Of a stretch of DNA of 64,000 nt, positions 1-12,414 are shown one piece after another. The translations under genes and the position numbers were made by a program. Source of the DNA: Pseudolysinimonas sp051954455. GTDB taxonomy: Bacteria > Actinomycetota > Actinomycetes > Actinomycetales > Microbacteriaceae. Under the pieces are notes generated by a model, which had not been told where the DNA came from, did not search any database, and was given only the letters and a program-made list of their open reading frames with translations. The DNA lies in NCBI RefSeq assembly GCF_051954455.1, contig NZ_JBQCHS010000013.1, positions 1 through 64,000 of the forward strand, written 5' to 3'. Each line of letters starts with the position of its first letter. Position 1 is the first letter of the stretch.

Positions 1-99
1 ATCTTCTCCGACGACGCGGTGTTCAACGAGTCCGACCTGAGCTTCGTCGACTTCGACAGCTTCTCGACGGACGACTTCACGCCCGGCACGTACAACTGA
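1..99 (+). pseudogene. rpoC: Inverted copy of the rpoC C-terminal codons
   Basis: The first 96 bases read forward as the last 32 residues of RpoC, ending in a TGA stop at 97-99 after the residues PGTYN. The same codons occur on the minus strand at 142-237, where the stop has become TGC. This copy seems the more accurate one: it reads DDFTPGTYN with a stop, whereas the minus copy reads DDYPPGTYN without one. It has no start codon and is not a gene in its own right; it is the arm of the fold-back described for 1-237. Confidence 0.7.
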
Positions 100-237
100 G
101 TCGCGGGGGGGGGGGGGGCGGCGCCCCCCCCGCCCGCCGCAGTTGTAGGTGCCGGGGGGGTAGTCGTCCGTCGAGAAGCAGTCGAAGTCGACGAAGCTCA
201 GGTCGGACTCGTTGAACACCGCGTCGTCGGAGAAGAT
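1..237. repeat. Fold-back inverted duplication at the left edge
   Basis: Bases 1-99 are the reverse complement of about 139-237 (position x pairs with 238-x), with only a few mismatches, all close to the tip. The tip is a run of 14 G (105-118) facing a run of 8 C (124-131). The duplicated stretch is the 3' end of rpoC. Seen directly: the inverted repeat and the homopolymer. Inferred: a contig-end or chimeric-read artefact rather than a genomic inverted repeat, because it breaks an essential gene exactly at the sequence edge and poly-G is a common sequencer artefact. Confidence 0.85.
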
Positions 238-3200
238 GCGATTCGGGTAACGCTCCGCCTTCGCCTCCTCGGTCGCCTCGACGGAGACGTTCCGGTACTT
301 GCTGAGGCCGGTACCGGCCGGGATCAGCTGACCGATGATGACGTTCTCCTTCAGGCCGACCAGCGGGTCGGACTTGCCCTCCATGGCGGCCTGCGTGAGC
401 ACGCGGGTCGTCTCCTGGAAGGACGCGGCCGACAGCCACGACTCGGTCGCGAGGGAGGCCTTGGTGATGCCCATGACCTCCTGGCGGGCCGACGCGGTCT
501 TCTTGCCCTCGGCGAGCGCAGCGCGGTTGATCTCGTTGTACCGTGAGCGGTCGACGAGCTCACCCGGCAGGAGCTCGGTGTCACCGTGCTCCACCACCGT
601 CACCTTGCGCATCATCTGACGCACGATGACCTCGATGTGCTTGTCGTGGATCGGCACGCCCTGCGAGCGGTAGACGCCCTGCACGCCGTCGACCAGGTGC
701 TGCTGCACGGCGCGGACGCCCTTGACGCGCAGCACCTCCTTCGGGTCGAGGTTGCCGACCACGAACTGCTGGCCGAGCTCGACGTGCTGGCCGTCCTCGA
801 CGAGGAGCGTCGCGCGCTTCAGCACCGGGTAGACCTGCACCTCGTCGCCGTTGTCGGGCGTGAGGATCAGGCGGCGCTGCTTCTCGGTGTCCTCGATCTG
901 GACGCGACCGGCCGCCTCGGCGATCGGCGACGCGCCCTTCGGGGTACGGGCCTCGAACAGCTCGGTGACGCGCGGCAGACCCTGCGTGATGTCGTCCGCG
1001 CCCGCGGTGCCTCCCTGGTGGAAGGTGCGCATGGTGAGCTGCGTGCCGGGCTCGCCGATCGACTGCGCCGCGATGATGCCGACGGCCTCGCCGATGTCCA
1101 CGAGCTTGCCGGTCGCGAGCGACCGTCCGTAGCAGGCGGCGCAGACGCCGACCGCCGACTCGCAGGTGAGCACGGAGCGGACCTTGATGGTCTCCACGCC
1201 GGCCGCGATGAGCTGGTCGATCAGCACGTCGCCGACGTCGTGGCCGGCCTCCGCGATGACGGTGCCCTTCGCGTCGACCGCGTCCTCGGCCAGCGACCGC
1301 GCGAACACCGAGTTCTCGACGTTCTCGTCACGGACGAGCCTGCCGTCGATCATGTCGGCGATGCGGATCTCGAGGCCGCGGGTGGTGCCGCAGTCGTCCT
1401 CGCGGATGATGACGTCCTGCGACACGTCCACCAGACGACGGGTGAGGTACCCGGAGTCGGCGGTGCGCAGCGCGGTGTCGGCGAGACCCTTGCGGGCACC
1501 GTGCGTGGCGATGAAGTACTCCGCCACCGACAGCCCCTCGCGGTACGAGGAGATGATCGGGCGCGGGATCGTCTCGCCCTTCGGGTTCGCGACCAGGCCG
1601 CGGATACCCGAGATGTTGCGCACCTGCAGCCAGTTGCCTCGCGCACCCGACGACACCATCCGGTAGATGTTGTTGCCCGGCTTGTAGGCGTCCTGCATCG
1701 CCTTGGCCACCTCGTTGGTCGCCTCGGTCCAGATGTCGATCAGCTCCTGACGACGCGAGGCGTCGTCGATCAGACCCTTGTCGTACTCGTCCTGCACCTT
1801 GGTGGCGCGCTTCTCGTACGTCGCGATGATCTCGGGCTTGTTCTCCGGGGTGACGATGTCGCTGAGCGCGACCGTGACGCCGGAGCGCGTGGCCCAGTAG
1901 AAGCCCGCGTCCTTGATCCGGTCGAGCGTCGCCGCGACCTCCACCTTGGGGTACCGCTCGGCGAGGTCGTTCACGATCGCCGAGATCTTGCCCTTGTCGG
2001 CGAGCGCCTCCACGTACGGATAGTCCGTGGGGAGCGCCTCGTTGAACAGCGCGCGTCCGAGCGTCGTCTCGATCAGCGCGGTCGAGCCCTGCTCGAAGCC
2101 CTCGCGGGCCGCGGCCCCCTCCTCGGAGAGGTGCAGGTTCTCGATGCGCAGACGGATCTTCGCGTTGAGGTCGAGCGAGCCCTGGTCCTTCGCGAGGATC
2201 GCCTCGGCGACGGACGAGAACGCGCGGCCCTCACCGGTGGCGCCCTCCTTGAGGGTCGTCAGGTGGTGCAGACCGATGATCATGTCCTGCGAGGGCAGGG
2301 TCACCGGGCGGCCGTCCGACGGCTTCAGGATGTTGTTCGACGCCAGCATGAGGATGCGGGCCTCGGCCTGCGCCTCCACCGACAGCGGCAGGTGGACGGC
2401 CATCTGGTCGCCGTCGAAGTCCGCGTTGAACGCGGCGCAGACGAGCGGGTGCAGCTGGATGGCCTTACCCTCCACGAGCTGCGGCTCGAACGCCTGGATG
2501 CCGAGACGGTGCAGCGTGGGCGCGCGGTTCAGGAGCACGGGGCGCTCGCGGATGATCTCCTCGAGCACGTCCCACACCTGCGGGCGCGACCGCTCGACCA
2601 TGCGCTTCGCCGACTTGATGTTCTGCGCGTGCGACAGGTCGATGAGGCGCTTGATCACGAACGGCTTGAACAGCTCGAGCGCCATCTGCTTCGGCAGACC
2701 GCACTGGTGCAGCTTCAGCTGCGGTCCGACGATGATGACCGAGCGGCCCGAGTAGTCCACGCGCTTGCCGAGCAGGTTCTGGCGGAACCGGCCCTGCTTG
2801 CCCTTCAGCATGTCGCTGAGGGACTTGAGCGCGCGGTTGCCGGTGCCCGTGACGGGGCGACCGCGGCGGCCGTTGTCGAACAGCGCGTCGACCGCCTCCT
2901 GCAGCATGCGCTTCTCGTTGTTGACGATGATCTCCGGGGCGCCGAGGTCGAGAAGACGACGGAGGCGGTTGTTCCGGTTGATCACGCGGCGGTACAGGTC
3001 GTTGAGGTCGGACGTCGCGAAGCGGCCGCCGTCCAGCTGGACCATGGGGCGCAGCTCCGGCGGGATCACCGGCACGACGTCGAGCACCATCGCCGCCGGC
3101 GAGTTGCCGGTCGCGAGGAACGAGTTGACGACGCGCAGGCGCTTGATCGCGCGGATCTTCTTCTGGCCCTTGCCGTTGGCGACCTGCTCGAGCAGGTCGG

Positions 3201-4023
3201 CCGACTCGGCCTCGAGGTCGAAGGCCTGGAGGCGACGCTGGATCGCCTCCGCACCCATGTGGGCCTCGAAGTACAGGCCGAAGCGGTCCTGCAGCTCGTG
3301 GAAGACCGAGTCCTCCGGCTTCAGGTCGCCGACCTTCAGGTTGCGGAAGTCGTCCCACACCCGCTCGAGCTGGGCGATCTGCTCGTCGTACGACTTGCGG
3401 ATCTGGCCCATCTCCTTCTCGGCGCCGTCCTTGACCTTGCGCTTCTGGTCGCTCTTGGCGCCCTCCTCCTCGAGCGAGGCGAGGTCGGTCTCGAGCGTCG
3501 AGAGCCGGGTCGCGATCTGGCTGTCGCGCTGCTGCTCGAGCTGCGAGATCTCCAGACGGAGCTCGTTCTCGAGGCCCGGCATGTCCTGGTGACGCGCCTC
3601 CTCGTCGACCGAGATCACCATGTAGGCGGCGAAGTAGATGACCTTCTCGAGGTCCTTCGGCGCCATGTCGAGCAGGTACCCGAGGCGCGACGGGACGCCC
3701 TTGAAGTACCAGATGTGGGTCACGGGCGCGGCGAGCTCGATGTGGCCCATGCGCTCACGGCGCACCGAGGACTTGGTGACCTCGACGCCGCAGCGCTCGC
3801 ACACGATGCCCTTGAAGCGCACGCGCTTGTACTTGCCGCAGGAGCACTCCCAGTCGCGGGAGGGCCCGAAGATCTGCTCGCCGAAGAGCCCGTCCTTCTC
3901 GGGCTTCAGCGTGCGGTAGTTGATCGTCTCCGGCTTCTTGACCTCGCCGTAGGACCAGGCGCGGATGTCCGCGCTGGTGGCGAGACCGATTCGGAGCTGA
4001 TCGAAGGAGGTTGCACTGATCAC
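142..4023 (-). CDS. rpoC: DNA-directed RNA polymerase subunit beta'
   Basis: Largest catalytic subunit of RNA polymerase, about 1294 residues, the usual actinobacterial size. The start is GTG at 4023, reading ISATSFDQLRIGLA, followed by the conserved run through KKPETINYRTLKPEKDGLFG. The zinc-binding CSCGKYKRVRFKGIVCERCG element lies near residues 60-80 and the metal-binding NADFDGDQ loop near residue 533. It lies 54 bp downstream of rpoB, as expected for one transcript. The 3' end is damaged: at 139-141, where the stop should be, the minus strand reads TGC, and the frame then stays open through the fold-back to base 1. The natural C-terminus is therefore placed at Asn 142-144 by comparison with the inverted copy at 1-99. 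Weak ribosome site (GAAAGAAGA) upstream. Confidence 0.95.
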
Positions 4024-4077
4024 GTGTCGTGTCTTCTTTCGCTATGTCTCAGTCAGTGACAGTCGATGTGAGCCGGC

Positions 4078-7572
<3,495 letters not shown>

Positions 7573-7744
7573 GGGAAATGCAACCTCCGTGAGGCCCGTC
7601 GGCCTCTCGTGTGTGGGTGATGGAGAAGGGCTCCCTCTCAGACACCGTCCCGCCGCTATTCTCGGGAGGGTTTCTGCGCGCGCGTGCTGACCGCAATATG
7701 ACGGCACGGAGAAGTGGGGAGCGCAAAGAACAAGCATAGGGGGA

Positions 7745-7770
7745 AACGACGCGCCGTGTCCAGCTATTCC
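7745..7770 (-). promoter_or_regulatory. Possible SigR/SigH-like promoter for rpoB
   Basis: On the minus strand GGAAT (7770-7766) is followed after 18 nt by GTT (7747-7745), the spacing of SigR-type promoters in actinobacteria. It lies about 175 bp upstream of the rpoB start. The match is short and may be chance; no good housekeeping promoter for rpoB stood out nearby. Confidence 0.3.
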
Positions 7771-7799
7771 TTGACTTGATTCCGGATCAGCGCTATAAC
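7771..7799 (+). promoter_or_regulatory. SigA-type promoter pointing away from rpoB
   Basis: TTGACT (7771-7776), a 17-nt spacer and TATAAC (7794-7799) make a near-consensus housekeeping promoter on the plus strand. Transcription would run from about 7806 toward the 3' end of the minus-strand response regulator gene, where no plus-strand gene is visible. A short RNA ending at the hairpin 7838-7896, or antisense transcription, would fit. Confidence 0.5.
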
Positions 7800-7837
7800 C
7801 CCGCACCGAAGTCCGTGATGGCCGGCATCTCACCCCG

Positions 7838-7896
7838 TCGAGTCGTGCGGAACCACGCGCGATCCGGTCGCGGACCCGCGGTTTCGCACGACTCGA
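7838..7896. terminator. Long inverted repeat, likely terminator
   Basis: Arms 7838-7854 and 7880-7896 pair over 17 positions with one mismatch (arm core CGAGTCGTGCG / CGCACGACTCG) around a 25-nt loop. It sits 25 bp past the stop of the response regulator gene and downstream of the plus-strand promoter at 7771. There is no U tract, which is common in actinobacteria. Confidence 0.6.
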
Positions 7897-7920
7897 GGAT
7901 GGTCGCCAGGGTCGCGGGGG

Positions 7921-8571
7921 TCAGGGTCGGTCGGGGGCCGAGCCGAGGGCGAGCGCGATCGCCTGGGCGCGGTCGCGCGCGGGGAGCTTCGCGAAGATCG
8001 CGTTCACGTGCGACTTGACCGTCGCGACGCTGAGGAAGAGGTCGCGTGCGATCTCGGCGTTGCTGCGGCCGGCCGCGATCCGCTCCAGCACCTCCGCCTC
8101 GCGCCGCGTGAGTTGGGCGAAGCGGTCGACGAGCGGCGCGGGCGCGGCCGGCGCGGAGGCGAACCCGGCGACGAGCCGCTCCCCCACCTCCGGGGCGAAG
8201 GTCGACTGGCCGGCGGCGGCCGAGCGGATGGCGGCGGCCAGCTCCTCCCGTCCCGCGTCCTTCGTGAGGTAGCCCCGCGCTCCGGCGCCGAGCGCGCCCG
8301 CTATCGACGCGTCGTCGGCGAACGTCGTGAGCACCACGACCGCGACCGACGGGTCGGCCGCCTTGATCCGGGCCGTCGCCCCCGCACCGTCGAGCACGGG
8401 CATCCGCAGGTCCATGAGCACGACGTCGGGCGCGGTCTCGCCGGCGAGCCGCACGGCTTCCGCGCCGTCGACGGCCTCCCCCACCACCTCGACGTCGGGC
8501 AGCACCGACAGCAGGGTGACGAGACCGTCGCGCACGATCGCCTGATCGTCGGCCACGAGCACGCGGATCAT
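7921..8571 (-). CDS. NarL/FixJ-family response regulator
   Basis: A 216-residue two-component DNA-binding regulator. The receiver domain (about 1-120) has the acidic pair D8/D9, the phospho-acceptor D54 in VVLMDLRMP and the conserved Lys in LTKDAG. A LuxR-type helix-turn-helix lies at about 145-205 (LTRREAEVLERIAAG, then ATVKSHVNAIFAKL). The ATG overlaps the stop of the sensor kinase gene (ATGA at 8568-8571), so the two are translationally coupled. Kinase, regulator and the upstream membrane protein form one operon. The regulated genes cannot be told from sequence. Confidence 0.93.
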   Translation of the reverse strand: MIRVLVADDQAIVRDGLVTLLSVLPDVEVVGEAVDGAEAVRLAGETAPDVVLMDLRMPVLDGAGATARIKAADPSVAVVVLTTFADDASIAGALGAGARGYLTKDAGREELAAAIRSAAAGQSTFAPEVGERLVAGFASAPAAPAPLVDRFAQLTRREAEVLERIAAGRSNAEIARDLFLSVATVKSHVNAIFAKLPARDRAQAIALALGSAPDRP

Positions 8572-9752
8572 GCGGACACCGTCTCCTTCTCCTCCTGCGC
8601 ACCCCGCGCACGCGGGATGCGCGCCTCGACCACGAACGCCCGGCCCCGGACGCCCGCGGTCGCGCTGCCGCCGAGCGCCGTCATGCGCTCCTGCAGGCCG
8701 GTCAGGCCGTGGCCCCCGCCGACCGAGGCCCGGGGCGCTCCCGCGGCGAGCGCCGTGCTCGCCCGGAACGCGACGTCGCGCGGGCTCCAGTCGAGGGTCA
8801 GCTCCGTCGGCATGCCGGGCGCGTGCCGGCGGGCGTTGCTCAGCACCTCCTGCGCGGCTCGCCGCAGGGCACCCGCGGCCGCCGCATCGAGCGGACCGGG
8901 GTCGCCGGACTCGTGGAGCTCCGCCCGGGCGCCGAGCGAGCGGTGCGTCTCGACGAGCGCGCGGATCGCCGCGCCGGGGTCCTGCGCCGCCTCCGGATCG
9001 CGGAGGGCGTCGACCGCCCGCCGCGCCTCCTCGAGCCCCTCCGCCGCGAGCCCGCGCGCCGCGGTCACCCGTCGCGCCGCCTCGTCGTCGCGCCCCGATT
9101 CGAGCAGCGCCTCCACCGCGTCGAGCTGCAGCACGAGCCCGCCGAGCGAGTGCGCGAGCACGTCGTGGATGTCGCGGGCGATGCGGGACCGCTCGGCGAG
9201 CGCGGCGTTCTCGGCCCGTTCCTGCTCGACGGCGAGCCGCTCCGCGAGGAGCAGCCGCTCCTGCTGCTCGCTCGCGCGGTACTGGCGTCGGCTGAAGGCG
9301 ACGAGCCCCGCGATGAGAAGCGCCGCGACCGAGCTGATGAGCTGCACCGGCTGGGGCGCGATGAGCGCTCCGGCGCCGAGGAGGGCGAGGGAGAGCCCCC
9401 CGGCCGCGAACGCGTACGCGAGCGGGCGCCCGGGGCGCCGGATGAGCGAGGCGAAGCCGATGAGCGCCGGGACGAAGCCGACGACCTGCGTGGCGCACGC
9501 GACCAGCGACCCGGCGCCGACGGCGACGAACCAGAGCGGGATCCGCACCCGGTCGAGGCGGGACGGCAGGAGGCTCGCGAGCAGCCATGACACCACCGCG
9601 ACCAGCGCGACGGCGGCGATCCAGGGCTCTAGTCGCTCCTCGACGACCTCCCGCACGACGAAGGCGCTCACGAAGATCGAGCCGGCGACGGAGAACGCAC
9701 GGCCGAGGGGCCGACGATCGTCGTCGACCCCTGCCGCGGACCCCAGGCTCAC
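8568..9752 (-). CDS. NarX-type membrane sensor histidine kinase
   Basis: A 394-residue kinase that phosphorylates the response regulator encoded next to it. The N-terminal third holds about five or six hydrophobic segments (residues 20-155), then a coiled linker rich in Glu and Gln. The HisKA_3 dimerization box reads RSRIARDIHDVLAHSLGGL, with the phospho-acceptor His at 196, and the ATP-binding domain ends with GGGHGLTGLQERM. The start is GTG at 9752, 7 bp after the preceding gene. The absence of a large extracellular loop suggests it senses membrane state or an intramembrane partner (inference), perhaps with the 182-residue membrane protein encoded upstream. Confidence 0.92.
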   Translation of the reverse strand: MSLGSAAGVDDDRRPLGRAFSVAGSIFVSAFVVREVVEERLEPWIAAVALVAVVSWLLASLLPSRLDRVRIPLWFVAVGAGSLVACATQVVGFVPALIGFASLIRRPGRPLAYAFAAGGLSLALLGAGALIAPQPVQLISSVAALLIAGLVAFSRRQYRASEQQERLLLAERLAVEQERAENAALAERSRIARDIHDVLAHSLGGLVLQLDAVEALLESGRDDEAARRVTAARGLAAEGLEEARRAVDALRDPEAAQDPGAAIRALVETHRSLGARAELHESGDPGPLDAAAAGALRRAAQEVLSNARRHAPGMPTELTLDWSPRDVAFRASTALAAGAPRASVGGGHGLTGLQERMTALGGSATAGVRGRAFVVEARIPRARGAQEEKETVSA

Positions 9753-9759
9753 GCCCCCA

Positions 9760-10308
9760 TCATCGCGCCGAGACGCTGCTCAGGTGCCGATCGTGCCGCA
9801 TCGAGAACACGAGCGTGCGCACCCCGCGGTTGACGGCGACGACGAGCAGGATCACGCCCGACGACTCGGCGAGCGCCGATCCCATCTGGTGCCCCCAGAA
9901 GCCGAGGCCGACGCGGACGGCGATCATCACGATCCAGAGCGCGAGCCCGATCCAGCCGGTGCGCGACTCGGTCGTCGGCTCAGGGCCGTCCGAGCGGCGG
10001 CGCGCCCGCCAGCGGGTGAGGCTCTGCTCGGTGATCGGCCGGAACACGGCGACGAAGCCCATGAGGGCGCCGGTGACGAGGGCGACGGCGAGCTCGATCG
10101 CGAGGAGCCCGAGGTCGGCGGCGGTGAGCTTCGCGGCGCTGCCCGAGGTGGCCAGCGTGGCGAGCCCGATGATCCCGAGGATCAGCGGCATGCGCCACAT
10201 GCGGCCGACGTCGACCGCGGTCCACGTCATCTGGCGGTAGAGGATCCAGATCAGGAGGGCGACGCCGAGGAGCGCCTCGGCGATGTTCACGATGCTCATG
10301 ACGTCCAC
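9760..10308 (-). CDS. Membrane protein co-transcribed with the sensor kinase
   Basis: A 182-residue protein of unknown function with four or five predicted membrane segments (about residues 5-23, 40-60, 70-92, 122-142 and 150-166). I recognise no catalytic motif. A second in-frame start, MSIVNIAEALL at 10299, is equally possible. It is the first gene of the kinase-regulator operon, with 7 bp to the kinase start, and so may be an accessory sensor or a target of the system (inference). It is divergent from the methyltransferase-like gene at 10392. Confidence 0.8.
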   Translation of the reverse strand: MDVMSIVNIAEALLGVALLIWILYRQMTWTAVDVGRMWRMPLILGIIGLATLATSGSAAKLTAADLGLLAIELAVALVTGALMGFVAVFRPITEQSLTRWRARRRSDGPEPTTESRTGWIGLALWIVMIAVRVGLGFWGHQMGSALAESSGVILLVVAVNRGVRTLVFSMRHDRHLSSVSAR

Positions 10309-10391
10309 GATCCGCCGGGGCGGGATCCGGCGGCACCACCCGGGGGTGGAGACGCGGGTGGAAAAGCGCGGCGTGCGGGAGGATGGAGGGG

Positions 10392-11276
10392 ATGGATGCG
10401 GAGCCCTCGGTCACCCTCGACAGCGGCCTGCGCGCGCTGATCCGTCCCGATCGGTTCGTGCCGGGCGCGTACGAACTCGTCGTCGACGGCACGCCGCAGT
10501 CGCACGTCAACCTCGACGACCCGACCGAGCTGTTCTTCGAGTACGTGAGCCGGATGGGCCATGTCATCGACCGTCTCAAGCAGCCGGGTGAGCCCCTCAC
10601 GGCGCTGCACCTCGGGGCGGGCGGTCTCACGATCCCGCGCTACGTCGAGGCGACGCGGCCCGGGTCGCGTCAGCAGGTCATCGAGCTGGAGCCGAAGCTC
10701 GTGGAGCTCGTGCGCGGCGCGCTCCCCCTCCCGCGCGGGGCGTCGATCCGGGTGCGATACGGCGACGCGCGGACGACGCTCGAGAAGCTGCCCGGCGGCC
10801 TCCGCGGCACGGTCGACCTGCTCGTGGTCGACGTCTTCGGCGGGGCGCTCACGCCGCCCCAGGTCACGAGCCGGGAGTTCTACGCGGCGGGCGCGGCGTT
10901 CCTCGCACCGGACGGGGTCATGCTCGTGAACATCGCGGACGGCGGGCTGAGCGGCTCGCCGAACGCCGCCTTCGCCCGGTCGCAGGCGGCCACGCTCCTC
11001 GACGTCTTCGGCGCACCGGAGCGGGTCGCGGTCCTCGCGGAGCCGCAGGTGATCCGCAGCCGGCGCTTCGGCAACTTCGTGCTCGTGGGCTCGGCGCGCG
11101 AGCTGCCCGAGGAGTGGATGGGCCGCATCCTCGCCGGCGGACCGCACCCGGCGGGGCTGCTCACCGGCGTCGATCTGCGCGACTGGACCGCGGGCGCGCC
11201 GGTGACGACCGACGACAACGCCCAGGGGTCGCCCGATCCGAACCGCAGCATCTTCACCCGACGGCTCGGCGGATGA
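10392..11276 (+). CDS. Spermidine-synthase-like methyltransferase-fold protein
   Basis: A 294-residue Rossmann-fold protein of the spermidine synthase superfamily. Nucleotide-binding motifs are visible: LHLGAGGLTIPRY, VIELEPKLVEL, VRYGDAR, and DLLVVDVFGG with the acidic catalytic-site position. True polyamine substrate residues cannot be confirmed, and actinobacteria carry many such SpeE-like proteins of unknown substrate. I chose ATG 10392 rather than 10383 because GGAGG at 10378-10382 then sits 9 nt away. The stop overlaps the start of the following lipoprotein gene (ATGA), implying coupled translation. Confidence 0.85.
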   Translation: MDAEPSVTLDSGLRALIRPDRFVPGAYELVVDGTPQSHVNLDDPTELFFEYVSRMGHVIDRLKQPGEPLTALHLGAGGLTIPRYVEATRPGSRQQVIELEPKLVELVRGALPLPRGASIRVRYGDARTTLEKLPGGLRGTVDLLVVDVFGGALTPPQVTSREFYAAGAAFLAPDGVMLVNIADGGLSGSPNAAFARSQAATLLDVFGAPERVAVLAEPQVIRSRRFGNFVLVGSARELPEEWMGRILAGGPHPAGLLTGVDLRDWTAGAPVTTDDNAQGSPDPNRSIFTRRLGG

Positions 11277-12361
11277 GACGAGCCGGCGGGCCCATCGCGG
11301 CGGCGGTCGTCGCAGTGGTGCTGCTCGCCGGCTGCGCGTCCGTGCCCGCGCCGGACCCGCGTCCGACCGGATCGGGACGGGCCGTGGTCTCGGACGTCGT
11401 GACCGGTCTCGAGAGCCCGTGGTCGATCCTGCGCCGGGACGACGGGACGATCCTGGTCAGCCAGCGCGACGACGGCCGGATCATGCGCGTCGACGGCGGC
11501 GAGCCGCGCCCGATCGGCACCGTTCCCGGCGTGGTGCACCAGGGCGAGGCCGGCCTGCTCGGGATCGCGTTCCGCGACGGATGGCTCTATGCCTACGAGA
11601 CGACGGCGGACGACAACCGCGTGGTGCGGATGCGGCTCGGCGACGGCCCTTCGACAGGCGCAGGACAGCGCCTCGTGCTCGGCTCTCCCCAGGTCGTGCT
11701 GAAGGGCATGAGGAAGGCCGGCAATCACAACGGCGGCCGCATCGCGTTCGGCCCGGACGGAATGCTCTACGTCACCGTCGGCGACGCGGGCACGACGTCC
11801 GACGCGCAGGAGCTCGACTCGCTGAACGGCAAGATCCTGCGGATGACGCCGGAGGGGCGGGTGCCGGCCGATAACCCGTTCCCGGGCTCCTACGTCTACT
11901 CGTACGGGCACCGGAACCCGCAGGGTCTCGCCTGGGACGCGGACGGGCAGCTCTGGGCGTCGGAGTTCGGACAGGACACCTGGGACGAGCTGAACCGCAT
12001 CCGCCCCGGCGCGGACTACGGCTGGCCGACCGTCGAGGGGAAGGCCGGTGACGACCGGTTCGTCGACCCGGTCGCGCAGTGGCGCACCGACGACGCGAGC
12101 CCGAGCGGGCTCGCGTTCCTCGACGGCTCGCTCTGGATGGCCGGCCTCGGCGGCGAGCGGCTCTGGCGCATCACGATCGGCCAGGACGGCCGCGCGGCGA
12201 GCTCCGTGCTCCTCGCGGGCGACGACAGCCGCGGGCGGCTGCGCGACGTCGCGCCGGGCCCCGACGGGGGCCTCCTCGTGCTGACCGACAACACCGACGG
12301 GCGCGGGACGCCGCGGCCCGGCGACGACCGGCTGCTGCGGATCGGGGTGCCGGCCTCCTGA
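11273..12361 (+). CDS. PQQ-dependent sugar dehydrogenase-like lipoprotein
   Basis: A 362-residue secreted lipoprotein of the soluble glucose dehydrogenase (GSDH/Yli) beta-propeller family, which oxidises sugars with PQQ. The N-terminus has a lipobox (VVLLAGC), so it should be anchored to the outer face of the membrane. Family motifs are clear: GEAGLLGIAF, NHNGGRIAFGPDGMLYVTVGD, GHRNPQGLAWD and SEFGQDTWDELNRIRPGADYGWP. ATG 11273 overlaps the previous stop by 4 bp. No PQQ synthesis genes are seen in this window, so the cofactor would be imported or made elsewhere. Confidence 0.9.
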   Translation: MRRAGGPIAAAVVAVVLLAGCASVPAPDPRPTGSGRAVVSDVVTGLESPWSILRRDDGTILVSQRDDGRIMRVDGGEPRPIGTVPGVVHQGEAGLLGIAFRDGWLYAYETTADDNRVVRMRLGDGPSTGAGQRLVLGSPQVVLKGMRKAGNHNGGRIAFGPDGMLYVTVGDAGTTSDAQELDSLNGKILRMTPEGRVPADNPFPGSYVYSYGHRNPQGLAWDADGQLWASEFGQDTWDELNRIRPGADYGWPTVEGKAGDDRFVDPVAQWRTDDASPSGLAFLDGSLWMAGLGGERLWRITIGQDGRAASSVLLAGDDSRGRLRDVAPGPDGGLLVLTDNTDGRGTPRPGDDRLLRIGVPAS

Positions 12362-12414
12362 CGTCGGCGACGATCCGGCGCGACGTCCGCCGCATCCCGC
12401 ATCATGGACGCACG

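Larger units (their letters stand above)
7573..7920. other. 348-bp gene-free region upstream of rpoB
   Basis: No convincing gene lies here. It should hold the rpoB promoter and leader on the minus strand. Three signals can be seen: a SigA-type promoter on the plus strand (7771-7799), an overlapping SigR/SigH-like GGAAT-N18-GTT on the minus strand (7745-7770), and a long imperfect hairpin (7838-7896) that can end transcription of the response regulator gene. Short frames across it lack coding character. Confidence 0.6.

Noticed and set aside
586..4059. Long plus-strand open frame opposite rpoC (1157 codons)
   Set aside because: Its product is a Leu/Arg/Asp/Val-rich, His-containing repeat-like chain typical of the antisense of a high-GC gene; rpoC on the other strand is unmistakable.
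7776..8018. Short plus-strand protein frame after the promoter at 7771
   Set aside because: Arg/Gly-rich, runs through the hairpin and into antisense of the response regulator gene; a non-coding transcript is likelier.
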